Below are positions 25,705-33,861 of a DNA stretch of 64,000 nt, in pieces (within the stretch, counting starts at the first letter, position 1; every line of letters starts with the position of its first letter). Below the pieces are notes generated by a model. That model saw only the letters and a program-made list of their open reading frames with translations. It was not told where the DNA came from and made no database searches. A program made the position numbers and the translations under genes. Source of the stretch: Pseudomonadales bacterium (GTDB lineage: Bacteria > Pseudomonadota > Gammaproteobacteria > Pseudomonadales > UBA5518); NCBI GenBank assembly GCA_024234165.1, contig JACKOP010000001.1, positions 806,001-870,000 of the forward strand, read 5' to 3'.

Positions 25705-28700
25705 TCACGCGTAGCGCACTTGCACCCGTCCTGCGCCGAAGCGTTCACGCAGACGTGCGAGCGTCTCGTCTTCCGGCACCACCCGCCACTGCGAGCCCAG
25801 ACTGAGTTCCGCCCGGGCGGCCGGCGCGGTATACACGACCCGCACCGCACAGCCATCAGACGCTCGCCCGCCACCGAGCAGATGCTCCAGCACCTGGGGA
25901 AAACCGCCGACGAAATCCGCCGCGTCGAGCTGCAGTACCAGCTCGCGTGCAAAGCGCCGCCGCGCCCCGGCCAGCGTGTATGCGGCGCTCGCACGCAGGC
26001 GCAACTCGCCGGAGACGTCGTCGATGCCGACCACCCCTTCGACGACCAGGATGGTGTCCTTGATCACGTGTTCGCGACAACCGGCGTAGCACTCGCCAAA
26101 CAGGGCGACATCGATGCGTGCCGTGCGATCGTCGAGCTGCACGAACGCGATGTCATCGCCGCGCCGACTCTTCTTCGTGTGCATGCCGACGACCAGGCCG
26201 GCGACACGCTGCGGCTCCTGGTCCGGACGAAGCTGCGCGATGCGGGTGCGCACAAACTGAGCCAGCTCCGCTTCGTGATCGTCTATCGGATGACCGGTGA
26301 CATAGAGCCCGAGCGTCTCCTTCTCGCCTCGCAGCCGTTCGCGAGCACTCCACGCCCGCGCGCGACGAAAGCCGGCATAGACATCGACCTCACTGCCAGC
26401 ACCAGGCGTCGATTCGGCAAACATGTCGAGCAGGCCGATATCGGCCGCATGTGCCTGCTGTTCGGCAGCCTTGATCGCATCGTTCATCGCCGCCATCAGG
26501 ACCGGCCTCTCGCCCTCGAGCCCGTCCATCGCACCGGAGCGGATCAGCGCTTCGAGCACGCGCTTGTTTACCTTGCGGGCATCGATACGCCGGCAGAACT
26601 CGAACAGATCCCGGAACGCGCCACCGCCGCTTCGCGCGGCGACGATGCTTTCCACCGGAGCTTCGCCGATACCCTTGATCGCGCCGAGTCCATAGACGAC
26701 CTCCCCGCGTGCCCCGACGGTGAATCGATATTCACTGGCGTTCACGTCGGGCAGCACCAGCGGCAGACGCATGCGCCTGCACTCCTCGACGAACACGACG
26801 ATCTTGTTGGTGTTGTGCATCTCCGACGACAGCACCGCTGCCATGAACTCCGCCGGATAATGGTGCTTCAGCCACGCGGTCTGGTAGGAAACCAGCGCGT
26901 ATGCCGCCGAGTGCGACTTGTTGAAACCATAGCCGCCGAATTTTTCCATCAGGTCGAAAATCGGGGCAGCCACATCGGCAGCAATGCCATTGCGCTCTGC
27001 ACCGGCGAGGAAGATCGCACGCTGCTCTGCCATCGCGTCGGCGTCCTTCTTGCCCATCGCGCGGCGCAGCAGGTCGGCCCCACCCAGCGTGTAGCCGGCC
27101 AGCACCTGCGCGATCTGCATCACCTGCTCCTGATACAGGATCACGCCATAGGTGTTTCCCAGGATCGGTTCGAGCAAGGGGTGCGGGTAGCGCACGGCGG
27201 CCCGACCGTGCTTGCGATCGATGAAGTCACCGACCATCCCCGACTCCAGCGGCCCCGGGCGGTAGAGTGCCACCAGCGCCACGATGTCCTCGAAACAGCT
27301 CGGTTTCAGCCCCTTGATCAACTCCTTCATCCCGCGCGATTCGAGCTGGAAAATGGCCGTGGTCTCGGCACGTGCCAGCAGTGCGTAGACCCCAGGGTCA
27401 TCGAGCGGCAGCCGTTCGATGTCGATTGCCTCCTGGCCGGATGCCGTGCGCTTGCGATTCACCATCGCCAGCGTCCAGTCGATGATCGTCAGCGTACGCA
27501 GGCCGAGGAAGTCGAACTTCACCAGTCCGACCTTCTCGACGTCACTCTTGTCGAACTGCGCCACCGGACCGCCGCCCGCATCGTCGGCATAGAGCGGCAC
27601 GAAATCGGTGAGTCTGGTCGGCGCGATCACCACACCGCCAGCGTGCTTGCCGACGTTGCGCGTAAGCCCCTCGAGCTTGAACGCCATGTCCATGATCTCG
27701 GCCGCTTCCTCGTTCTGGGCCACGAAGTCGCGCAAGGACGATTCCTGCTCCATCGCCTTGCCGAGCGTCATCCCGACCTCGAACGGAATCATCTTCGACA
27801 GTCGGTCGGCGAGCCCGTAGGACTTGCCCTGCACACGCGCAACGTCACGCACCACCGCCTTGGCAGCCATCGTGCCGAAGGTGATGATCTGCGACACCGC
27901 GTCACGCCCGTAGCGCTGCGCAACGTACGCGATGACCCGGTCACGCCCTTCCATGCAGAAGTCGATATCGAAATCCGGCATCGACACCCGCTCGGGATTC
28001 AGGAAGCGTTCGAACAGCAGGTTGTAGGGGAGTGGATCGATGTCGGTGATCCCGAGTGCGTAGGCAACCAGCGAACCTGCCCCGGATCCTCGCCCCGGAC
28101 CGACCGGCACACCGTTACCCTTCGCCCAGCGGATGAAGTCCATCACGATCAGGAAGTAGCCCGCAAAACCCATCGCACCGATCGTCTGCAGCTCGAAGTC
28201 GAGCCGCTCCCGATAACGCTGCTCGTGCGCAGGGCCGTCTTCGATGCGTTCCAGCCGCACCGTGAGCCCCTCGTGTGCCGTTCGGCTCAGGAAATCCGCG
28301 ATTTCCATCCCTGCGGGCACCGGGTAGTCCGGCAGGTACACCTTGCCCAGGTCGAGTCGCAGGTTGCAGCGACGCGCGATCTCGACGCTGTTCGCCAGCG
28401 CTTCGGGGATATCCTCGAACAGCTCGGCCATCTCCTGCACGCTGCGCAGGTACTGGCAGGGACTGTAGTTGCGTGGCCGTCGCGGGTCATCGAGCGTGCG
28501 GCTCTCCTGGATGCACACCCGCGCCTCGTGTGCCTCGTAGTCGTCACGCTCGAGAAAACGCACGTCGTTGGTTGCCACCACCGGGCAGCCGTGGCGTGTC
28601 GCGAGATCGACCGCGAGATGCAGGTACTCCTCCTCGCGCGCACGCCCGGCACGACTCAGCTCGATGTAGAAGCGATCCGGAAAGGCATTCATCCACGACT

Positions 28701-29154
28701 GGAGCAGTTGCGCAGCCTGTTCCGTGCGGCCCCCGAGCAACGCCTGGCCGATATCGCCGTCGTGACCACCGGACAGCGCGATGAGCCCGCTGGCACATTC
28801 CGCTATCCACTCGCGCGGAAACAGCGGACGCTCGAGATGCTGCCCCTCGAGCCAGCCGCGGGAGACGAGTCGGATCAGATTGCGATAACCCTCCTGCGAA
28901 CACACGAGCAACGTCAGGGCACACGCCTGGCCTTCGTGCTCCACGCGCACGTCGCAGCCGACGATGGGCTTCAACCCCGCCGACTGCATCGCCTTGTAGA
29001 ACTTGATCAACGCGAACAGATTGTCCTGGTCGGTCAGAGCGACCGCCGGCATGCCAAGTGCGGCAGCGCGGGCGGCCAGTTCCTCGACCCGCACCATGCC
29101 GTCGACCAGCGAATACTCCGAATGCAACCGGAGATGGACAAATGTGCTGCTCAT
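25705..29154 (-). CDS. dnaE: DNA polymerase III alpha subunit (replicative polymerase)
   Basis: Replicative polymerase of 1149 residues. The start at 29154 (MSSTFVHLRLHSEYSLVDGM) gives the usual PHP-domain N-terminus. A longer in-frame reading through rnhB is not credible. The catalytic aspartates are in PDFDIDFCMEGRDRVI. The finger region GPGRGSGAGSLVAYALGI and the C-terminal OB fold (RVAGLVVGMHTKKSRRGDDI) are present. It is co-directional with rnhB (7 bp gap) and followed by accA. A 1235-codon open frame on the opposite strand is a composition artefact. Confidence 0.97.
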   Translation of the reverse strand: MSSTFVHLRLHSEYSLVDGMVRVEELAARAAALGMPAVALTDQDNLFALIKFYKAMQSAGLKPIVGCDVRVEHEGQACALTLLVCSQEGYRNLIRLVSRGWLEGQHLERPLFPREWIAECASGLIALSGGHDGDIGQALLGGRTEQAAQLLQSWMNAFPDRFYIELSRAGRAREEEYLHLAVDLATRHGCPVVATNDVRFLERDDYEAHEARVCIQESRTLDDPRRPRNYSPCQYLRSVQEMAELFEDIPEALANSVEIARRCNLRLDLGKVYLPDYPVPAGMEIADFLSRTAHEGLTVRLERIEDGPAHEQRYRERLDFELQTIGAMGFAGYFLIVMDFIRWAKGNGVPVGPGRGSGAGSLVAYALGITDIDPLPYNLLFERFLNPERVSMPDFDIDFCMEGRDRVIAYVAQRYGRDAVSQIITFGTMAAKAVVRDVARVQGKSYGLADRLSKMIPFEVGMTLGKAMEQESSLRDFVAQNEEAAEIMDMAFKLEGLTRNVGKHAGGVVIAPTRLTDFVPLYADDAGGGPVAQFDKSDVEKVGLVKFDFLGLRTLTIIDWTLAMVNRKRTASGQEAIDIERLPLDDPGVYALLARAETTAIFQLESRGMKELIKGLKPSCFEDIVALVALYRPGPLESGMVGDFIDRKHGRAAVRYPHPLLEPILGNTYGVILYQEQVMQIAQVLAGYTLGGADLLRRAMGKKDADAMAEQRAIFLAGAERNGIAADVAAPIFDLMEKFGGYGFNKSHSAAYALVSYQTAWLKHHYPAEFMAAVLSSEMHNTNKIVVFVEECRRMRLPLVLPDVNASEYRFTVGARGEVVYGLGAIKGIGEAPVESIVAARSGGGAFRDLFEFCRRIDARKVNKRVLEALIRSGAMDGLEGERPVLMAAMNDAIKAAEQQAHAADIGLLDMFAESTPGAGSEVDVYAGFRRARAWSARERLRGEKETLGLYVTGHPIDDHEAELAQFVRTRIAQLRPDQEPQRVAGLVVGMHTKKSRRGDDIAFVQLDDRTARIDVALFGECYAGCREHVIKDTILVVEGVVGIDDVSGELRLRASAAYTLAGARRRFARELVLQLDAADFVGGFPQVLEHLLGGGRASDGCAVRVVYTAPAARAELSLGSQWRVVPEDETLARLRERFGAGRVQVRYA

Positions 29155-29161
29155 GGGTGCC

Positions 29162-29776
29162 TCAGCGGGATTCGCCCGCATATTGTGCCGCGGCCGCACG
29201 CACCGGCGCAAAGGACAGCCGGTGGATCGGACTCGGCCCGAAGCGCTGCAGCGCTGCAAGGTGGGCGGCAGTCGGATAGCCCTTGTGGGAGGCGAAACCG
29301 TAATCGGGATAGCATGCGTGGAGCCTGCGCATCTCCTCGTCGCGTGCGACCTTCGCCAGCACCGACGCGGCGCTGATCGCAGGCACCAGATCGTCACCGC
29401 CGACCAGCGCGGCGCTGTGCCATGGCCAGTCCGGCAGACGGTTGCCGTCGACCAGCACGACCTCCGGTGTCGCGCTCAATCCCTGCACCGCACGGTGCAT
29501 CGCAAGCAGGCTGGCCTGCAGTATGTTCAGTGTATCGATCTCGGCCACGCTGGCACGCGCTACCGACCATGCCAGAGCGCTCGTGCAAACGGTCTCGGCC
29601 AACGCTTCGCGACGCGCCGCACCGAGTTTCTTCGAATCACGCAGACCGGTAATCGAGCGCTCCGGCGCCAGAATCACCGCAGCCGCGAACACGTCGCCGG
29701 CGAGCGGTCCGCGACCCGCCTCATCGACACCGGCCACGCGCACACCGCTGGCCAGCAGTCCCTCCCAGTCGATCAC
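29162..29776 (-). CDS. rnhB: Ribonuclease HII
   Basis: Removes RNA and single ribonucleotides from RNA-DNA hybrids. Catalytic acids are in VAGVDEAGRGPLAGDVFAAA (Asp, Glu) and in the later VVLVDGNRLPDWP and KVARDEEM blocks. The conserved GLRDSKKLGAARRE loop is present. Length is 204 residues. The start overlaps the lpxB stop (ATGA) and dnaE follows 7 bp later. Confidence 0.95.
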   Translation of the reverse strand: MIDWEGLLASGVRVAGVDEAGRGPLAGDVFAAAVILAPERSITGLRDSKKLGAARREALAETVCTSALAWSVARASVAEIDTLNILQASLLAMHRAVQGLSATPEVVLVDGNRLPDWPWHSAALVGGDDLVPAISAASVLAKVARDEEMRRLHACYPDYGFASHKGYPTAAHLAALQRFGPSPIHRLSFAPVRAAAAQYAGESR

Positions 29777-30936
29777 CGTGCGCTCCCGCGACGCGCCAGC
29801 CCGAGCACCGCCTCTGCCGCACGTTCGGCAGCGCCACAGCGCAGTTCGGCGTGCAATGCGTCGAAACGCGCAACCAGTGCAGCGCGCAGCGCATCGTCAC
29901 GCAGCAGGCGCAACAATTCGCGCGCGAGAGCCTGCGGCTGCACTTCGTCCTGCAACAACTCCGGCACCAGCGCATCGCCAGCGAGAATATTGGGCAACGC
30001 GACCCAGCGCGTGTGCAACATGCGTGAAATCAGCGCGTGCGAGATACTGGCCATGCGGTACGCCGTGACCATGGGTCGCTTGAACAGCATCGCCTCCAGC
30101 GTTGCGGTGCCACAGGCAACCAGCACCACATCGGCCGCCTCCAGCGCGCTGTGCGAATTCCCTTCGAGCAAGTGGAACGCCGGCGCCGAGGGCCGATTCT
30201 TCAGCAGTTCGCCAAGCACCTTGCGTGCACGCTCGTCCACCGCCGGCAGCAGGAACTGCAGATCCGGCACCTCACGCAGACAGATGTCGCAGGCGGCCAG
30301 GAACGGCGGCGCGAGGCGCGCCAGTTCACCACCCCGTGACCCGGGCAGCACCGCGATCAGCGGACGCGCCGCATCGAGCCCAAGACGCACACGCGCCGCT
30401 GCGCGATCGGGAACCGGAGCGATACGATCGGCCAGCGGATGCCCGACGTAACACGCATCGACGCCGTTCTCCGCGTACAGCTTCTGCTCGAACGGGAACA
30501 GCGTCAGCATCAGATCGACACTGCGTCGGATCGTCGCGATGCGACCACTGCGCCACGCCCAGACCGACGGACTCACGTACTGGGCCACCGGGATCCCGCG
30601 TTCACGCAGACGCCGTTCGAGACCGAGATTGAAATCCGGCGCATCGATACCGACGAATGCCGCCGGCCGATCACGCAGGAAATCGTGTGCCAGCATGGCA
30701 CGCAGACGCAGCAGCTCAGGCAGGCGCCGCAACGGTTCGACGAGCCCCATCACGGCGAGCCGTTCCGCAGGCGCAAGAATCCGCATCCCCTGCCGGTGCA
30801 TGCGTTCGCCACCGACACCGCGAACATCCAGCACCGGGACACGCGCCCGCAGGGCTGCCAGCAGATCGGCGCCGAGCATGTCTCCCGAATGTTCGCCGGC
30901 GACCATGCCGAGTTGCAGTGAACTGCCGGGGGCCAT
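29773..30936 (-). CDS. lpxB: Lipid-A-disaccharide synthase
   Basis: GT19 glycosyltransferase that joins UDP-2,3-diacylglucosamine and lipid X to form the lipid A disaccharide at the inner membrane. Family signatures: GMVAGEHSGDMLGADLLAAL at the N-terminus, FVGIDAPDFNLGLERRLRER, YVSPSVWAWRSGRIATIRRS and the C-terminal nucleotide site SHSALEAADVVLVACGTATL. Length is 387 residues. Fourteen bp separate it from lpxA. Confidence 0.96.
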   Translation of the reverse strand: MAPGSSLQLGMVAGEHSGDMLGADLLAALRARVPVLDVRGVGGERMHRQGMRILAPAERLAVMGLVEPLRRLPELLRLRAMLAHDFLRDRPAAFVGIDAPDFNLGLERRLRERGIPVAQYVSPSVWAWRSGRIATIRRSVDLMLTLFPFEQKLYAENGVDACYVGHPLADRIAPVPDRAAARVRLGLDAARPLIAVLPGSRGGELARLAPPFLAACDICLREVPDLQFLLPAVDERARKVLGELLKNRPSAPAFHLLEGNSHSALEAADVVLVACGTATLEAMLFKRPMVTAYRMASISHALISRMLHTRWVALPNILAGDALVPELLQDEVQPQALARELLRLLRDDALRAALVARFDALHAELRCGAAERAAEAVLGLARRGSAR

Positions 30937-30950
30937 CCCGTGTGCACCGC

Positions 30951-31721
30951 TCAGCGGGCGATTCCCCGCGTGGCGACCGCAATCGATTCGGCGAACACAC
31001 GTACCGCCTCGTGCTCTGCGGCCAGATCACTGATCGTGCGTAACGCTTCGTCTACGGTAAGTTTCTGCCGATACACGGTGCGATAGGCAGTACGCAGCGC
31101 GGCAATCGCCTGCGCAGAGAAACCACGGCGTCGCAGCCCTTCGTGGTTGATGCCCTTCGCGCGTGCCGGGCTGCCGGAGACCAGCACGAATGCCGGCACG
31201 TCCTTGCCGATCGCACTGCCCATCGCGGCGAAACTGTGCGCGCCGATGTGCACCCGCTGGTGCACCAGTGCGTAGCCTCCCAGGATCGCCCAGTCACCGA
31301 CGACGACATGTCCGGCAATCGCGGCATTGTTGACGAGGATCGCGTGATTGCCGATCACACTGTCGTGACCGACGTGCGCGTAGGCCATCAGCAGGTTGTC
31401 GTTGCCGATCGTGGTCATCGCACGGTCCTGGACCGTGCCACGATGGATCGTCACACCTTCGCGGATGATGTTGCGATCACCGATCTCCAGCCGGGTCGGT
31501 TCGCCCCGGTACTTCTGGTCCGCGCTGTCCTCGCCCACCGATGCGAACTGGAAGATGCGATTGTCGGCACCGATGCGCGTCGGCCCCTTGATGACCACGT
31601 GCGACGCAATGACCGTACCCGGTCCGATCTCGACGTCGGGACCGATCACACAGAACGGCCCGATACGCACATCGGATGCGATGCGCGCCTGCGGGTCGAT
31701 ATCGGACCGAGCGTCGATCAC
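30951..31721 (-). CDS. lpxA: UDP-N-acetylglucosamine O-acyltransferase
   Basis: First enzyme of lipid A synthesis, a left-handed beta-helix acyltransferase of 256 residues. Hexapeptide repeats run from the start (PQARIASDVRIGPFCVIGPD). The catalytic His is in MAYAHVGHDSVIGNHAILVN. The C-terminal helices end with the tail that usually closes the family. The start overlaps the fabZ stop (ATGA). Confidence 0.96.
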   Translation of the reverse strand: MIDARSDIDPQARIASDVRIGPFCVIGPDVEIGPGTVIASHVVIKGPTRIGADNRIFQFASVGEDSADQKYRGEPTRLEIGDRNIIREGVTIHRGTVQDRAMTTIGNDNLLMAYAHVGHDSVIGNHAILVNNAAIAGHVVVGDWAILGGYALVHQRVHIGAHSFAAMGSAIGKDVPAFVLVSGSPARAKGINHEGLRRRGFSAQAIAALRTAYRTVYRQKLTVDEALRTISDLAAEHEAVRVFAESIAVATRGIAR

Positions 31722-32158
31722 CGCTTGCGATCCGCGCAGAGAATCGTTGCTTCACAGGCCATCTGGCCATCGACGGTAGAGCGGCACGCAAACTTCCAGA
31801 TACCGCGCTTCTCGGTCACGATCGAAGCCTCGAGTTGCAGCCTGTCGCCCGGAACCACCGGCCGCTTGAAGCGCAGATCGTCCGCTCCGACGAAATAGTA
31901 GATCGATCCGTCCGCAGGCTTCTTGTTCATCGTGCGGAAACCAAGAATGCCGGCAGCCTGGGCCATGGCCTCGATGATCAGCACCCCGGGCATCACCGGC
32001 AGATCCGGAAAGTGTCCCTGAAAAAAGCCTTCATTGCCGGTCACGTTCTTGTAGGCGACGATCGAATGCCCCGGTTCGAGCGCGATCACGCGGTCGACCA
32101 GCAAGAACGGGTAGCGATGCGGCAGGTATTCACGAATCTCGTTGATGTCCATCAGCAT
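31718..32158 (-). CDS. fabZ: 3-hydroxyacyl-ACP dehydratase FabZ
   Basis: Dehydrates 3-hydroxyacyl-ACP in fatty-acid elongation, and competes with LpxA for hydroxymyristoyl-ACP. The hot-dog fold signatures are IREYLPHRYPFLLVDRVIAL and QGHFPDLPVMPGVLIIEAMA with the catalytic His and Glu. The start is placed at 32158 (MLMDINE), where GGAGG stands 10 bases upstream. The alternative ATG at 32152 overlaps the lpxD stop as TGATG. Length is 146 residues, or 144. Confidence 0.94.
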   Translation of the reverse strand: MLMDINEIREYLPHRYPFLLVDRVIALEPGHSIVAYKNVTGNEGFFQGHFPDLPVMPGVLIIEAMAQAAGILGFRTMNKKPADGSIYYFVGADDLRFKRPVVPGDRLQLEASIVTEKRGIWKFACRSTVDGQMACEATILCADRKR

Positions 32159-33210
32159 CCCGCCGGATCCTCCGTTTCCTGGTCGCCCGATGCACTGCGC
32201 GCGAGCAACCGCTCCACACGTCGCAGGCGACGGTTCATTTCGTCCAGCTCGCCGAAGCGAAGCGCCGAACGCTTCCAGCGCTGCAAGGTCTGCAGCACGG
32301 TGCCGGAAGTATAAACACCCGGCTCCTCGATCGAGCGCGTCACCAGACTCATCGGGGTTATCGTCACCCCGTCCGTCACTTCGATATGCCCGACCAGTCC
32401 GGCGCCCCCGCCGATCCGGCAACGCTTCCCGATCCGCACGCTGCCTGCGATTCCGGCACAGCCGGCAATCGCCGTATGAGCACCGACACGTGCGTTGTGC
32501 GCAATCTGCACCTGGTTGTCTATCTTGACGCCACTCTCGACCACGGTATCACCGAGCGTACCGCGGTCTATCGTCGTGCCGGCACCGATCTCGACGTCGT
32601 CACCGATCTCGACTCCACCCAGTTGCGCGATCTTTTCCCAGCCGGCCGATCCGGGTGCGAAACCGAACCCGTCCGCACCGAGCACTGCACCGGCGTGTAC
32701 CGTGACACGGTCGCCCAGACGCACGCCATGGTACAGCACGACGTTCGCCCACAAGCGACAATCGCGACCGACCCGGCTGCCCGCACCGATCCGGCAGCCC
32801 GGACTCACGACGCTGCATTCGCCGATCTCGGCGCCTGCCTCGATCGAACAATGCGCGCCAATGCTCGCCGATGGGTGCACCCGTGCATCGGATGCAATCA
32901 CCGCCGATGCATGTACACCGGGTTCTGGGCGTGTCAGCTCGAGGAACAGTTGCGACAGCGTCGCGAAGGCGCGATAGGGGTCATCGACCAGCAGACAGTC
33001 GGTCGGACAATCACTCGCGATCGCAGGGGTCAGTACGACCGCACCCGCGCGGGTGGCCGCGAGGTGACGGCGGTACGCCGATGAAGCGAGGAATGCGAGC
33101 TGATCCGGGCAAGCATGCTCGATGTCACCGACGCCACGGATCAGGCGTGCCGGGTCTCCCCGCAACCGTGCGCCGACGAGGGCAGCGAGTTCACCGAGCT
33201 GGTATTCCAT
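32152..33210 (-). CDS. lpxD: UDP-3-O-acylglucosamine N-acyltransferase
   Basis: Third-step N-acyltransferase of lipid A synthesis, 352 residues. The N-terminal uridine-binding domain (MEYQLGELAALVGARLRGDP) is followed by hexapeptide repeats of the beta-helix (SIGAHCSIEAGAEIGECSVV) with the catalytic His in VQIAHNARVGAHTAIAG, and a C-terminal helix with RRLRRVERLLAR. It is 92 bp after the skp gene. Confidence 0.96.
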   Translation of the reverse strand: MEYQLGELAALVGARLRGDPARLIRGVGDIEHACPDQLAFLASSAYRRHLAATRAGAVVLTPAIASDCPTDCLLVDDPYRAFATLSQLFLELTRPEPGVHASAVIASDARVHPSASIGAHCSIEAGAEIGECSVVSPGCRIGAGSRVGRDCRLWANVVLYHGVRLGDRVTVHAGAVLGADGFGFAPGSAGWEKIAQLGGVEIGDDVEIGAGTTIDRGTLGDTVVESGVKIDNQVQIAHNARVGAHTAIAGCAGIAGSVRIGKRCRIGGGAGLVGHIEVTDGVTITPMSLVTRSIEEPGVYTSGTVLQTLQRWKRSALRFGELDEMNRRLRRVERLLARSASGDQETEDPAGC

Positions 33211-33302
33211 CGGGGAGCCCCTGTGGCGTGACTTCCCGCGACAGCATCAGGTGCGCTTCGCCGCGACTTCGACTTCGTTCGCCAGACCGGCTCCGCGTGC
33301 GC

Positions 33303-33818
33303 TCACTTGCCGCCCTGGTTCAGCTTGTCGGTCACCTTTGCATCGAGTACGAACCCCGGCTCTGCGTACAACGCGGCCTGCGCGTTCAGCAGCAGGCCAA
33401 TGCCTTCCGCCTTGATCAGGTCCATGACCACCGTGTTGGCACGCGGCCCGAGTTCACGCATCACCCGCTGGGCGACCGTGGCCTGTGCCTGCTGCAGCTT
33501 CTTCGCGACGAACTCGAAATCGGTTTCCACGTCCTTCAGCTTGCGCGCCTGCTCCGCCTCCTGCTCCGCGCTCATCACCTCGCGGTTCTTGTTGAACTGC
33601 TGCGCGAGATCCTCGTACTGCTTTTTGAGGCGATCGTATTCCTTCTTGTTGCTCTGGAAGTCCGGCGTCTGGCGCAGTGCTTCAAGCTGCTTCTGTGCCT
33701 CGTTGGTTTCGAAGATCGCCTTCTCGAGGTTCAACACCGCAACCTTGCCCTCTGCCAGAGCGAGACCGGGGACCAGGGTAATCAGACAGGCAATCGCTGC
33801 AACACGGCCAAGACGCAT
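33303..33818 (-). CDS. skp: OmpH/Skp periplasmic chaperone
   Basis: Periplasmic holdase for unfolded outer-membrane proteins, acting just before the BAM complex encoded upstream. The start at 33818 gives a clean signal peptide (MRLGRVAAIACLITLVPGLA, cut after ALA). A longer frame starts 13 codons earlier. The mature part is a long alpha-hairpin with Lys/Gln-rich coiled coil (QSNKKEYDRLKKQYEDLAQQ) typical of Skp tentacles. Length is 171 residues. Confidence 0.92.
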   Translation of the reverse strand: MRLGRVAAIACLITLVPGLALAEGKVAVLNLEKAIFETNEAQKQLEALRQTPDFQSNKKEYDRLKKQYEDLAQQFNKNREVMSAEQEAEQARKLKDVETDFEFVAKKLQQAQATVAQRVMRELGPRANTVVMDLIKAEGIGLLLNAQAALYAEPGFVLDAKVTDKLNQGGK

Positions 33819-33861
33819 CACGTCGGAACTCCAAAGATTCAGGTAATCGGGGGCCAATTCG

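Noticed and set aside
25669..29376. A 1235-codon open frame on the plus strand
   Set aside because: It lies wholly antisense to dnaE. High third-position GC keeps stops out of the opposite strand. Its composition (His, Arg, Gln-rich, no motifs) is that of a shadow.
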